Position numbers and translations under genes: made by a program. The notes under the pieces are model-generated. The model was not told the origin of the DNA. It did not search any database and saw only the letters and a program-made list of their open reading frames with translations. From positions 1 to 6,228 of the forward strand of contig CALCXL010000475.1 of the NCBI GenBank assembly GCA_937907595.1: a stretch of DNA of 6,228 bases, in the 5' to 3' direction. This DNA is from an uncultured Pseudomonadota bacterium. Lineage in GTDB: Bacteria > Myxococcota_A > UBA796 > UBA9615. Shown one piece after another: positions 1 through 5,431 of the stretch; the stretch's first letter is position 1; each line of letters starts with the position of its first letter.

Positions 1-113
1 GAGTCGTCGTCGTCCGCCGAGTCGTCGTCGTCCGCCGAGTCGTCGTCGTCCGCCGTCGCGTCGTCGTCGTCCGCGGCCGAGTCGTCGTCGTCCGAGGCGC
101 TGTCGTCGTCGTC
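1..113 (-). repeat. In-frame tandem repeat encoding DDDD-SA linker
   Basis: Three exact tandem copies of an 18-bp unit (GAGTCGTCGTCGTCCGCC on the plus strand) lie at 1-18, 19-36 and 37-54. They are followed by looser copies to about position 113. Read on the minus strand each unit gives S-A-D-D-D-D. The exact copies sit farthest from the start codon, consistent with recent copy-number change by slippage. The repeat continues beyond the window. Confidence 0.9.
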
Positions 114-182
114 AGAAGGTTGATCGCACGCGGCCACCAGGGCCAGGGTGAGCATGAGGGCAATCCATCGAAGGTTTCGCAT
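1..182 (-). CDS. Partial lipoprotein with lipobox and DDDD-repeat linker (N-terminus only)
   Basis: The first 60 residues are visible; the gene continues past the left edge. It starts at ATG 182-180, 5 nt after a strong AAAGGAGG ribosome binding site, which settles the start. Residues 1-18 form a type II signal peptide: positive residues R2 and R5, a hydrophobic core, then a lipobox L15-V16-A17-A18 with C19 as the lipidation site. After the Cys comes DQPS, and from residue 24 the chain is six DDDD blocks separated by SAS, SAA, ATA, SA and SA. Known for such proteins: the Cys is acylated and the protein is anchored to a membrane after export, with the acidic stretch acting as a flexible, possibly calcium-binding tether to a distal domain. 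That functional domain lies outside the window, so no function can be given. The gene runs in the same direction as the DnaE-like gene upstream (219-nt gap), but the gap and its own strong leader suggest separate expression. Confidence 0.85.
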   Translation of the reverse strand, partial: MRNLRWIALMLTLALVAACDQPSDDDDSASDDDDSAADDDDATADDDDSADDDDSADDDD

Positions 183-183
183 G

Positions 184-220
184 GGTGCCTCCTTTCTGGT
201 CCCTCCACCAAGCAGGCACC
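184..220 (-). promoter_or_regulatory. Leader hairpin that can mask the lipoprotein ribosome binding site
   Basis: On the minus strand GGTGCCT (220-214) is the exact complement of AGGCACC (190-184), which covers the last three bases of the GGAGG core and most of the spacer. Inside the 23-nt loop TGGT and ACCA can form a second 4-bp stem around GGAGGG. The transcript could therefore fold just before the start codon and limit ribosome access. The pairing is seen; a regulatory role is inference, and a 7-bp stem can arise by chance in DNA this GC-rich. Confidence 0.35.
188..195 (-). promoter_or_regulatory. Strong Shine-Dalgarno of the lipoprotein gene
   Basis: On the minus strand AAAGGAGG is followed by a 5-nt spacer and then ATG at 182-180. 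It is the best ribosome binding site in the window and fixes the start of the lipoprotein, a gene too short here to stand out by length. Confidence 0.85.
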
Positions 221-401
221 GGGCCAGGGCATCCGGGCGACCTGCTCCCCGTGATGCAGCGCGCACGGGACCCACGCGGCCCGGGTGGGGGCGATCGGTC
301 GTGCCTACGCGCGGGGGCATCGACGGGCCACACCGGCGACGTCGCGCCCCCGTCCGCACGCCTGGAGCCGCCGCCGATGCCTCCGGCCCAGCCCGATCCC
401 C

Positions 402-3335
402 TCAAGCCGACTCGGCCAGGGTGCCGATGCCCGCCTGCTCGCCCAGCCGGTGCAGGGCCGACGCCTCCACCCAGAGCAGGCCGCCGCGTGCCTGCACGGT
501 GCCCTCCACCAGCCAGGGGCCCTTGGTGCGCGCGATCTCCCGACGGCCCCCCGCGCGCACCAGGCGATCGGGCACGGACACGTCCACCAGCGCCCCGCCG
601 CAGTCCAGCACCAGCCACCAGCGCAGGTCCGGGGGCAGGACGTCGCCGCCCAGGCGCCCCGCCGCGTGCCAGCCCGCCAGCACCACCGGCGCCCCGACGC
701 GCAGGTCCGCGCCGTCGCTGGCCCCCGACGGGACCTCCGCCCCCACGATCTGGATGGCGTGCCCGCTGACCGTGAAGCCGAAGGCCTCCAGCTCCCCCCG
801 CAGCCGCGCCGCACGGCGGGGCAGGTCCAGGGCCTCCCAGGGCGGATCCTGCTCCACCGGGGGCTTGCTGCGGCTGCGCTTGCGGGTGCCCGAGCGCGGG
901 CGCTGCCGAAAGGGCCGCAGGTGGCGGTGCAGCAGGCGCTGGTTGATGCGGCTGCGATCGGGCTCCAGGGCGTCGAGGGCGCCGGCGGAGATGAGGACGT
1001 CGACCTCATCCACCGTGGCCGGCACGCGCTCCACGAAGTCGGCCAGATCCACAAACGCGCCCCGATCCCGGCGCTCGGCGTCGATCTCCAGGCAGAGCTC
1101 CCCGCGCACCCCGCGCACCTGGCCCAGCCCCAGGGCGACCGCCCCCTCCTGCTCCCGGGTGTCCACGGGCCCCTCCTGCACGCAGGGCGGCCGCAGCGTC
1201 ACGCCGGCCCGCCGCGCCTCCGCCGCCAACACGTGCGCCGGCCACAGCCCGCCGCCGACGGACAGCCCCGCCGCGAAGAACGCCGCCGCCCGCGTGCGCC
1301 GCAGCTCCAGGGCCCGCAGGCCCGACACCAGCCGCTCCTCCTGCTCCGCCCGCAGGGGCGCGCCGGGGAGCTCCGCCACCAGCTGATCCCAGGACTGCGC
1401 GGCGGACAGCATCGACTCCCCGCCCGCCCGCAGGCCCTCCACGAAGAGCTGACGCAGCCGCGGCCGCCCCGAACGATCGTCGCGCCCGCGCAGCACCCGC
1501 AGCAGCAGGTCCGCGTCGTCCTCCCCCAGCCCCGCCGCCCGCGCCGCCCGCGCCGCCCGGTCCTCGGCGAAGCTGCCCACGGGCACGAAGGAGGCCACGG
1601 ACAGCAGCTCGTCAAAGCAGCGCGGGGGCGAGCGCCGCAGGGCCCGACGCACCGCCGGCTCCTCCAGCCCCGAGCAGCCCACCGTGTCCGCCGCCCCCAG
1701 CGACGACGCCAGCGCCGGCACCGAGGGGCAGGCGGGATCGAAGGCCTGATCCACGCCCCGCCGCGCGCGCAGCTGCAGCGTCGCCGTGGGGTCCTCCCGC
1801 AGCTCCAGGGCCAGCAGCCCCACGCTGGAGGCCAGGCCGCGGTCCCATTGCGCCACCAGCTCGCCGTCCACCGTCTCCAGGGGCACGCGATCGGCCAGGG
1901 GGCCCGTGGCCACCAGCACCCCCTCCCCCGCCCCCAGGCCCCGGGGCACCCCCGCCAGCCGCGCCGCGGCCTTCAGGACCTTGCCCCACGGCGCCTCGTC
2001 CAGGCCCGCGCCCGACAGCCGGGGGCACCGCGCCACCAGCTCGTCGGGGCCCTCCCCGCGCCAGTCCGGGGGCAGCAGCGCCAGGATGCGCTCGCACTCG
2101 CTGGCGGGGAGGCCGGCCGAGCGGGCGACGTCGCGGGCGGCGTCCCACAGGTCCCAGCGCAGCAGCTCACCCGGGGTGGCCACGCGCTCGGCGCCGAGCT
2201 GATCGCGCAGGCGCTGGATCAAGCGACCCCGCCCGGCCGGCGCCACGGACAGGTCCAAACGCAGGACGCCGTCGGCGGCCTCGTTGCAGAGGGAGGAGAA
2301 GGCCAGCCCCGACTCCAGGGGCGAGCGCGGCAGCAGGCCCAGCAGCCAGGCCACCACCGAGCCCGCGGCCGGCGGCGTGGCCGTGGCCACCAGCCCCCGG
2401 GCGTGGGCGAACTCCGCCAGATCCGCCACCAGCTCCAGCGCCAGGGGGCGCCCGCCGCGGCAGAGCACGGCCAGCTCCCGCTCGACCCTCACCTCCAGCC
2501 CCTCCTGCCCGCAGCGCGCCGCCGCGTCGAGCACCCGCGCTCGGATCCGCGCCGCGGCCTCCCGCGCGTCCCGGGTGCGATCGCCGCCCACCAGGGCCGC
2601 CAGATCCGTCACCCGGCAGTCCCGCGCCACGTCCAGGGCCCGGGCCGGCGCCTCGGGCCAGCGGCTGAAGGCGGCGCGGGTGGCCCCCTCGTCCAGCATC
2701 CAGCCCCGCTCGGAGGCCAGCTCGTCGGGGCCGACCCGCTTGAAGGGCAGCTGGCCGTGCGCCGCGCGAAGGAGCCGCTGGAAGCGCCGGTCCGACGCGT
2801 CGGCCAGCTGGATCGTGGGCGTGCCCACCGCCGGGATGCCCAGGGCTTCGGCCTCCTCCGCCAGCCGCATCCACTGGGTCGCCGCCCGGAGCTCCGCCAG
2901 CAGGAAGTGGGGGCCGCGCGAGCGCAGCAGCGCCTTGAGCAGGGACAGGTCCGGGCTGAGGATCCACAGGTGCTCCGACAGCCCCTCCAGCATCGACGTC
3001 AGCGGCCGCAGCGGCTCCGCCCTCCGACGAGCCACCAGCCGGCAGAGCTCGGCGTAGCCCTCGCCGTCGCGGGCCAGGACCACCGCGCGGCCGGCGCCCT
3101 GGGATCGCGCGATCTTCGGATCGGGGATCGCGGCGCCCAGGACCGGGTGCACGCCATGGCGATCGGCGGCCTCCAGGAACTCCGGCGCGCCGTACAGCCC
3201 GTCCAGGTCCGTCAAGGCCAGCGCCTCCACCCCCTGCCGGGCCGCGGCGGCGCACAAGGCGTCGGGCGAGGCGGTGCCGCGACCGAAGGAGTACCAGGAC
3301 TGGGCGTGCAGGTGGGCGATCGACATACTGTTCAT
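402..3335 (-). CDS. DnaE2/ImuC-like C-family DNA polymerase homologue, probably catalytically inactive
   Basis: The 977-residue product follows the DnaE2 (ImuC, error-prone Pol III alpha) layout, somewhat shorter than the usual 1,030-1,100 residues. Residues 5-70 are a PHP domain start (H8-L-H10, then T42-D-L-D-G-L-Y48). DnaE2-like blocks follow: FLLAELR at 144-150, GSVVAW at 325-330, GVPRGLG at 462-468, QWD at 496-498, ADTVG at 549-553, PRCFDELL at 571-578, and a C-terminal OB fold at about 845-965. Known family members copy damaged DNA with ImuA and ImuB. Here key residues are gone: the GRGS motif reads A319-T-P-P322; the E. coli D401/D403/D555 positions are R359/D361/E511; the K553 position is A509; and the PHP TDH and GAE motifs read TDL and GAA. 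I infer a non-catalytic, perhaps structural, homologue. A basic stretch (804-824) precedes the OB fold. ATG 3335 has a weak GGA 4 nt upstream; ATG 3326 (residue 4) is the alternative. No imuA or imuB is nearby. Family confident, inactivity likely, role unknown. Confidence 0.85.
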   Translation of the reverse strand: MNSMSIAHLHAQSWYSFGRGTASPDALCAAAARQGVEALALTDLDGLYGAPEFLEAADRHGVHPVLGAAIPDPKIARSQGAGRAVVLARDGEGYAELCRLVARRRAEPLRPLTSMLEGLSEHLWILSPDLSLLKALLRSRGPHFLLAELRAATQWMRLAEEAEALGIPAVGTPTIQLADASDRRFQRLLRAAHGQLPFKRVGPDELASERGWMLDEGATRAAFSRWPEAPARALDVARDCRVTDLAALVGGDRTRDAREAAARIRARVLDAAARCGQEGLEVRVERELAVLCRGGRPLALELVADLAEFAHARGLVATATPPAAGSVVAWLLGLLPRSPLESGLAFSSLCNEAADGVLRLDLSVAPAGRGRLIQRLRDQLGAERVATPGELLRWDLWDAARDVARSAGLPASECERILALLPPDWRGEGPDELVARCPRLSGAGLDEAPWGKVLKAAARLAGVPRGLGAGEGVLVATGPLADRVPLETVDGELVAQWDRGLASSVGLLALELREDPTATLQLRARRGVDQAFDPACPSVPALASSLGAADTVGCSGLEEPAVRRALRRSPPRCFDELLSVASFVPVGSFAEDRAARAARAAGLGEDDADLLLRVLRGRDDRSGRPRLRQLFVEGLRAGGESMLSAAQSWDQLVAELPGAPLRAEQEERLVSGLRALELRRTRAAAFFAAGLSVGGGLWPAHVLAAEARRAGVTLRPPCVQEGPVDTREQEGAVALGLGQVRGVRGELCLEIDAERRDRGAFVDLADFVERVPATVDEVDVLISAGALDALEPDRSRINQRLLHRHLRPFRQRPRSGTRKRSRSKPPVEQDPPWEALDLPRRAARLRGELEAFGFTVSGHAIQIVGAEVPSGASDGADLRVGAPVVLAGWHAAGRLGGDVLPPDLRWWLVLDCGGALVDVSVPDRLVRAGGRREIARTKGPWLVEGTVQARGGLLWVEASALHRLGEQAGIGTLAESA

Positions 3336-3422
3336 ATGTTCCGTGATCCGCGGCAGAGATCAAGAGAGATCGCCGGACTTCGGTGTTCTGCCCTCCCCTG
3401 CTCCGCCCGCGCCGCGAGGCCG

Positions 3423-3452
3423 GGTCGCCGACCCATCGCCCACGCGGCGACC
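3423..3452. promoter_or_regulatory. 8-bp inverted repeat in the divergent region
   Basis: GGTCGCCG (3423-3430) and CGGCGACC (3445-3452) are exact reverse complements separated by 14 bases. The right arm overlaps the left arm of the 19-nt palindrome by five bases, so as RNA the two stems would exclude each other, and as DNA they could be two adjoining protein sites. Function is not known. Confidence 0.4.
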
Positions 3453-3466
3453 TGGGGCCCAGGTCG
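3448..3466. promoter_or_regulatory. 19-nt palindrome, candidate operator
   Basis: CGACCTGGG, one central G, then CCCAGGTCG: two perfect 9-bp arms. It lies 51 bp upstream of the FHA regulator start codon and 113 bp upstream of the DnaE-like start. This size and symmetry suit a dimeric DNA-binding protein, and the position allows control of both genes. Which protein binds is unknown; the Fis-like C-terminus of the adjacent regulator is one candidate. A hairpin in the leader RNA of the plus-strand gene is the other reading. Confidence 0.5.
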
Positions 3467-3504
3467 GACGACGACGTTCCGGACGGGCATCTTCCCGGTG
3501 CTCT

Positions 3505-3508
3505 AGGA
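3505..3508 (+). promoter_or_regulatory. Ribosome binding site that sets the FHA regulator start
   Basis: AGGA at 3505-3508 stands 8 nt before GTG 3517. The reading frame stays open far upstream, over the DnaE-like gene on the other strand, so length alone would give too early a start. This site and the alignment of the FHA domain to residue 1 both point to GTG 3517. Confidence 0.65.
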
Positions 3509-3516
3509 TCCCCCGC

Positions 3517-5358
3517 GTGAGCCGCCTCCTCGTCACCCACGGTCACCACTTCGGCGTCTGCTACGACCTGCTGGAGCACACCACGCTCGGGCGCAGCTCC
3601 GCGTGCACGATCCAGCTGCTCGACGAGAAGGTGAGCCGCAAGCACACCTCCGTGCACAAGAAGGGCGACCGCTGGATCCTCAAGGACGAGGGCAGCTCCA
3701 ACGGCACGGGCCTCAACGGCCGCCTGCTGCTGGAGCCCCAGGAGCTGACCCCCGGCGACGAAGTGGCGGTGGGCAACAACCTGATGCTCTTCGACCCGGA
3801 CCTGGAGATCCTGCGCGATCTGGAGGGTGCTGGCGCGGTGGTCCTGGCCGCCCGGGGCGACGCCACGGTGCCGCCCCCCGCCCACGTCAGCGACGGCTCA
3901 CCCTCCCTGCAGCCCTTCCAGTTCGACGCCCTGCTCGGCGGCGTCGCGGACATGCTGGGCGGACCGCGCGGGGTGGGCCGGCCGGCGGCCCTGGTGGAGG
4001 CCGTGGCCCGGGGGCTGGGAGCCGAACGGGGCGCGCTGCTGCTGGCCCCCACCGGCGACGAACCCATGAAGGCCGTGGCCACCTACCCCCACCGCGGGCG
4101 CGTCACCATCACCCGGGAGCTGGTCCACCGCGTGCTGGAGGAGCGGGTCCCCGCGGTCAGCGCCGACGGCATCCTGGAGCTGACGGTGCGCGCCGGCCGG
4201 TCGATGATCGAGGCCCACGCCGGCGCCGCCCTGGCTGTGCCCATCCTGCACGGCGGCCGCATCCGGGGGGTCTTCTACGCCGACGCCAGCCACCGCTCGG
4301 CCTTCGAGCAGACGCCCATCGACCGGGTGCTGGCCATCGTCACCATCACCTTCACGCGCATGCTCGCGGGCCCGCCCAGCGCCCTGCGTCCCCCCCGCGA
4401 GCCGCCCCCCTACCCCGCCCCGGTGGCCCAGTCCCCGGCCATGCAGGCGGTGCTGCAGCAGGCCGAAGCCTGGGCGGAGACCACGTCGCCCCTGCTGCTC
4501 CGCGGCGAACAGGGGGCCGGCCGGGCCTTCCTGGCGGGCTACATCCACTCCATCAGCCCCCGCTCCCAGGGCCCCTTCGTGCTGGCCCAGTGCGGCACGC
4601 TGCCGGAGACGATGGCGGAGAGCGCGCTCTTCGGCCACGAGCGCGGCACCCTCAACGCGGCCGACGCCCGCCACGTGGGGCTCCTGGAGGAGGCCGACGG
4701 AGGCACGCTGCTGCTGGACGGGGTCTCCGAGCTGCCCGCGCCCCTGCAGGTCAAGCTCCTGCGCGCGCTGCAGGAGGGCCGCTTCTACCGGGTGGGCGGC
4801 ACGCGCCCGGTGCGCGTCGATCTGCGGGTCCTGGCCGGCACCTCGCGGGACCTGCCCACGCTGGTGGAGGAGGGCCGCTTCCGGCAGGACCTCTACGAGA
4901 CGCTGGCCACCCTGCGCCTGGACCTGCCCCCGCTCCGGCGCCGCCTGGCCGACGTCGAGCCCCTGGTGCAGGCCTTCGTGGCCGACTTCAACGCCCGCAA
5001 CGGCACCCGCATGAAGGGGCTGACGCCCGAAGCGGTCGGCCTGATCGAGACCCACGACTGGCCGGGCAACCTGCGGGAGCTCCGCGCCACCGTCGACCGC
5101 CTGCTGGTGGGCACCCGCAGCACCTGGGTGGAGGCGCGCCAGGTGGAGGAGGAGCTGGCCACGCACCCCACCTCCTCCAGTTACGGCACGGAGGTGGACA
5201 TCGCTGCGCTGCTGCGGGACCGCGAGCGGCGCTGGCTCAGCTCGGCGATGGATCGGGCGCGGGGCAACCGGGGGCGCGCGGCGCGCATGCTCAACCTGCG
5301 GGCGGAGGAGTTGGAGCGGCTGCTGGCGCTGCACGCGGTGGACGACTTCGGCCGCTGA
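3517..5358 (+). CDS. FHA-GAF-AAA+-Fis enhancer-binding-protein homologue with degenerate ATPase motifs
   Basis: 613 residues from GTG 3517. Residues 1-95 are an FHA phosphothreonine-binding domain with its key residues intact: G25-R26-S27, S40-R-K-H43, S61-N62-G63 and N67-G68. Residues about 137-284 form a GAF-like sensor domain. Residues about 300-545 match the AAA+ domain of sigma-54 activators: LFGHERG (371-377), KLLRALQEGRFYRVGG (413-428), GRFRQDLY (453-460) and WPGNLREL (515-522). Residues about 567-608 resemble a Fis-type helix-turn-helix (GNRGRAARML, 583-592). Known activators of this class use ATP hydrolysis and a GAFTGA loop to open sigma-54 promoters. Here Walker A reads GEQGAGRA (K to R336), Walker B LLLDG (E to G402), GAFTGA reads GTLNAA (377-382), the switch Asn is Q358, and the second arginine finger is T462. 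The recognition helix is also unusual (RAEELERLL, 595-603). I infer a phosphopeptide-reading scaffold or DNA-binding repressor rather than a working activator. Divergent from the DnaE-like gene; convergent with the next gene. Confidence 0.88.
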   Translation: MSRLLVTHGHHFGVCYDLLEHTTLGRSSACTIQLLDEKVSRKHTSVHKKGDRWILKDEGSSNGTGLNGRLLLEPQELTPGDEVAVGNNLMLFDPDLEILRDLEGAGAVVLAARGDATVPPPAHVSDGSPSLQPFQFDALLGGVADMLGGPRGVGRPAALVEAVARGLGAERGALLLAPTGDEPMKAVATYPHRGRVTITRELVHRVLEERVPAVSADGILELTVRAGRSMIEAHAGAALAVPILHGGRIRGVFYADASHRSAFEQTPIDRVLAIVTITFTRMLAGPPSALRPPREPPPYPAPVAQSPAMQAVLQQAEAWAETTSPLLLRGEQGAGRAFLAGYIHSISPRSQGPFVLAQCGTLPETMAESALFGHERGTLNAADARHVGLLEEADGGTLLLDGVSELPAPLQVKLLRALQEGRFYRVGGTRPVRVDLRVLAGTSRDLPTLVEEGRFRQDLYETLATLRLDLPPLRRRLADVEPLVQAFVADFNARNGTRMKGLTPEAVGLIETHDWPGNLRELRATVDRLLVGTRSTWVEARQVEEELATHPTSSSYGTEVDIAALLRDRERRWLSSAMDRARGNRGRAARMLNLRAEELERLLALHAVDDFGR

Positions 5359-5367
5359 GCCGCGCCA

Positions 5368-5394
5368 CGTCGACCCACGGAAAGCGCGTCGACG
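5368..5394. terminator. Possible stem-loop between convergent genes
   Basis: CGTCGAC (5368-5374) and GTCGACG (5388-5394) are exact reverse complements with a 13-nt loop, starting 10 nt after the FHA regulator stop. There is no T-tract, so it is not a classical intrinsic terminator; the position between convergent genes is the main argument. Confidence 0.3.
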
Positions 5395-5408
5395 GCCCGC
5401 TCCCCTGA

Positions 5409-5423
5409 GTCCGACCGACGGAC
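5409..5423. terminator. Second small stem-loop between convergent genes
   Basis: GTCCG (5409-5413) and CGGAC (5419-5423) pair across a 5-nt loop. It lies 8 nt past the minus-strand stop at 5432, where a terminator for that gene would be expected. The stem is short and no T-tract follows on either strand. Confidence 0.25.
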
Positions 5424-5431
5424 CCGCGCGC

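Larger units (their letters stand above)
183..401. other. Intergenic gap after the DnaE-like gene
   Basis: These 219 bases separate the DnaE-like stop codon from the lipoprotein start. Apart from the leader hairpin and ribosome binding site at its left end, it holds a 10-bp perfect palindrome, GCGACGTCGC, at 336-345 and a CCCAC/GTGGG inverted repeat near 273-291. I see no T-run after a stem on the minus strand, so no convincing intrinsic terminator, no AT-rich promoter-like hexamers, and no credible small gene. Confidence 0.5.
3336..3516. promoter_or_regulatory. Divergent intergenic control region
   Basis: These 181 bases lie between the start of the DnaE-like gene (leftward) and the FHA regulator gene (rightward), so promoters for both should be here. 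The right half carries a 19-nt palindrome (3448-3466) and an inverted repeat (3423-3452). The left end has a 7-bp direct repeat AGAGATC (3355-3361 and 3365-3371, period 10). The only AT-rich patch spans about 3324-3340, over the DnaE-like start codon; with TTGATC on the minus strand (3363-3358) it could make a weak promoter giving a leaderless or near-leaderless transcript from ATG 3326. I find no convincing -24/-12 sigma-54 element and no clear LexA box. Confidence 0.6.

Noticed and set aside
1..113. Repeats at the left end as a CRISPR array
   Set aside because: Units are 18-21 bp with no unique spacers, in frame with a lipoprotein, and encode aspartate blocks.
336..345. 10-bp palindrome GCGACGTCGC as an operator
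   Set aside because: Short, made of GC-rich dinucleotides expected by chance here, and not placed near a start codon.
3330..3341. GTTC-ATAT-GTTC as a possible LexA (SOS) box at the DnaE-like start, expected for a DnaE2 gene
   Set aside because: The two GTTC elements are direct, not inverted, and the flanks do not fit a LexA consensus I recognise. The site also covers the start codon.
285..3506. A long open frame on the plus strand opposite the DnaE-like gene (over 1,000 codons)
   Set aside because: The translation is a low-complexity mix of Arg, Gln, Pro, His and Gly with no recognisable domain. In DNA this GC-rich, stop codons are rare and long antisense frames are expected. The minus-strand frame carries clear DnaE2 and PHP motifs.
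3274..3516. Upstream in-frame extension of the FHA regulator
   Set aside because: It overlaps the DnaE-like N-terminus on the other strand, is Pro/Arg-rich and unlike any domain, whereas GTG 3517 has an AGGA site at 8 nt and matches the normal beginning of an FHA domain.
2167..3885. A minus-strand open frame spanning the divergent region and parts of both central genes
   Set aside because: It crosses the palindrome and both start sites, and its product is Gly/Arg/Ala-rich without family motifs. It is a shadow of the two real genes.
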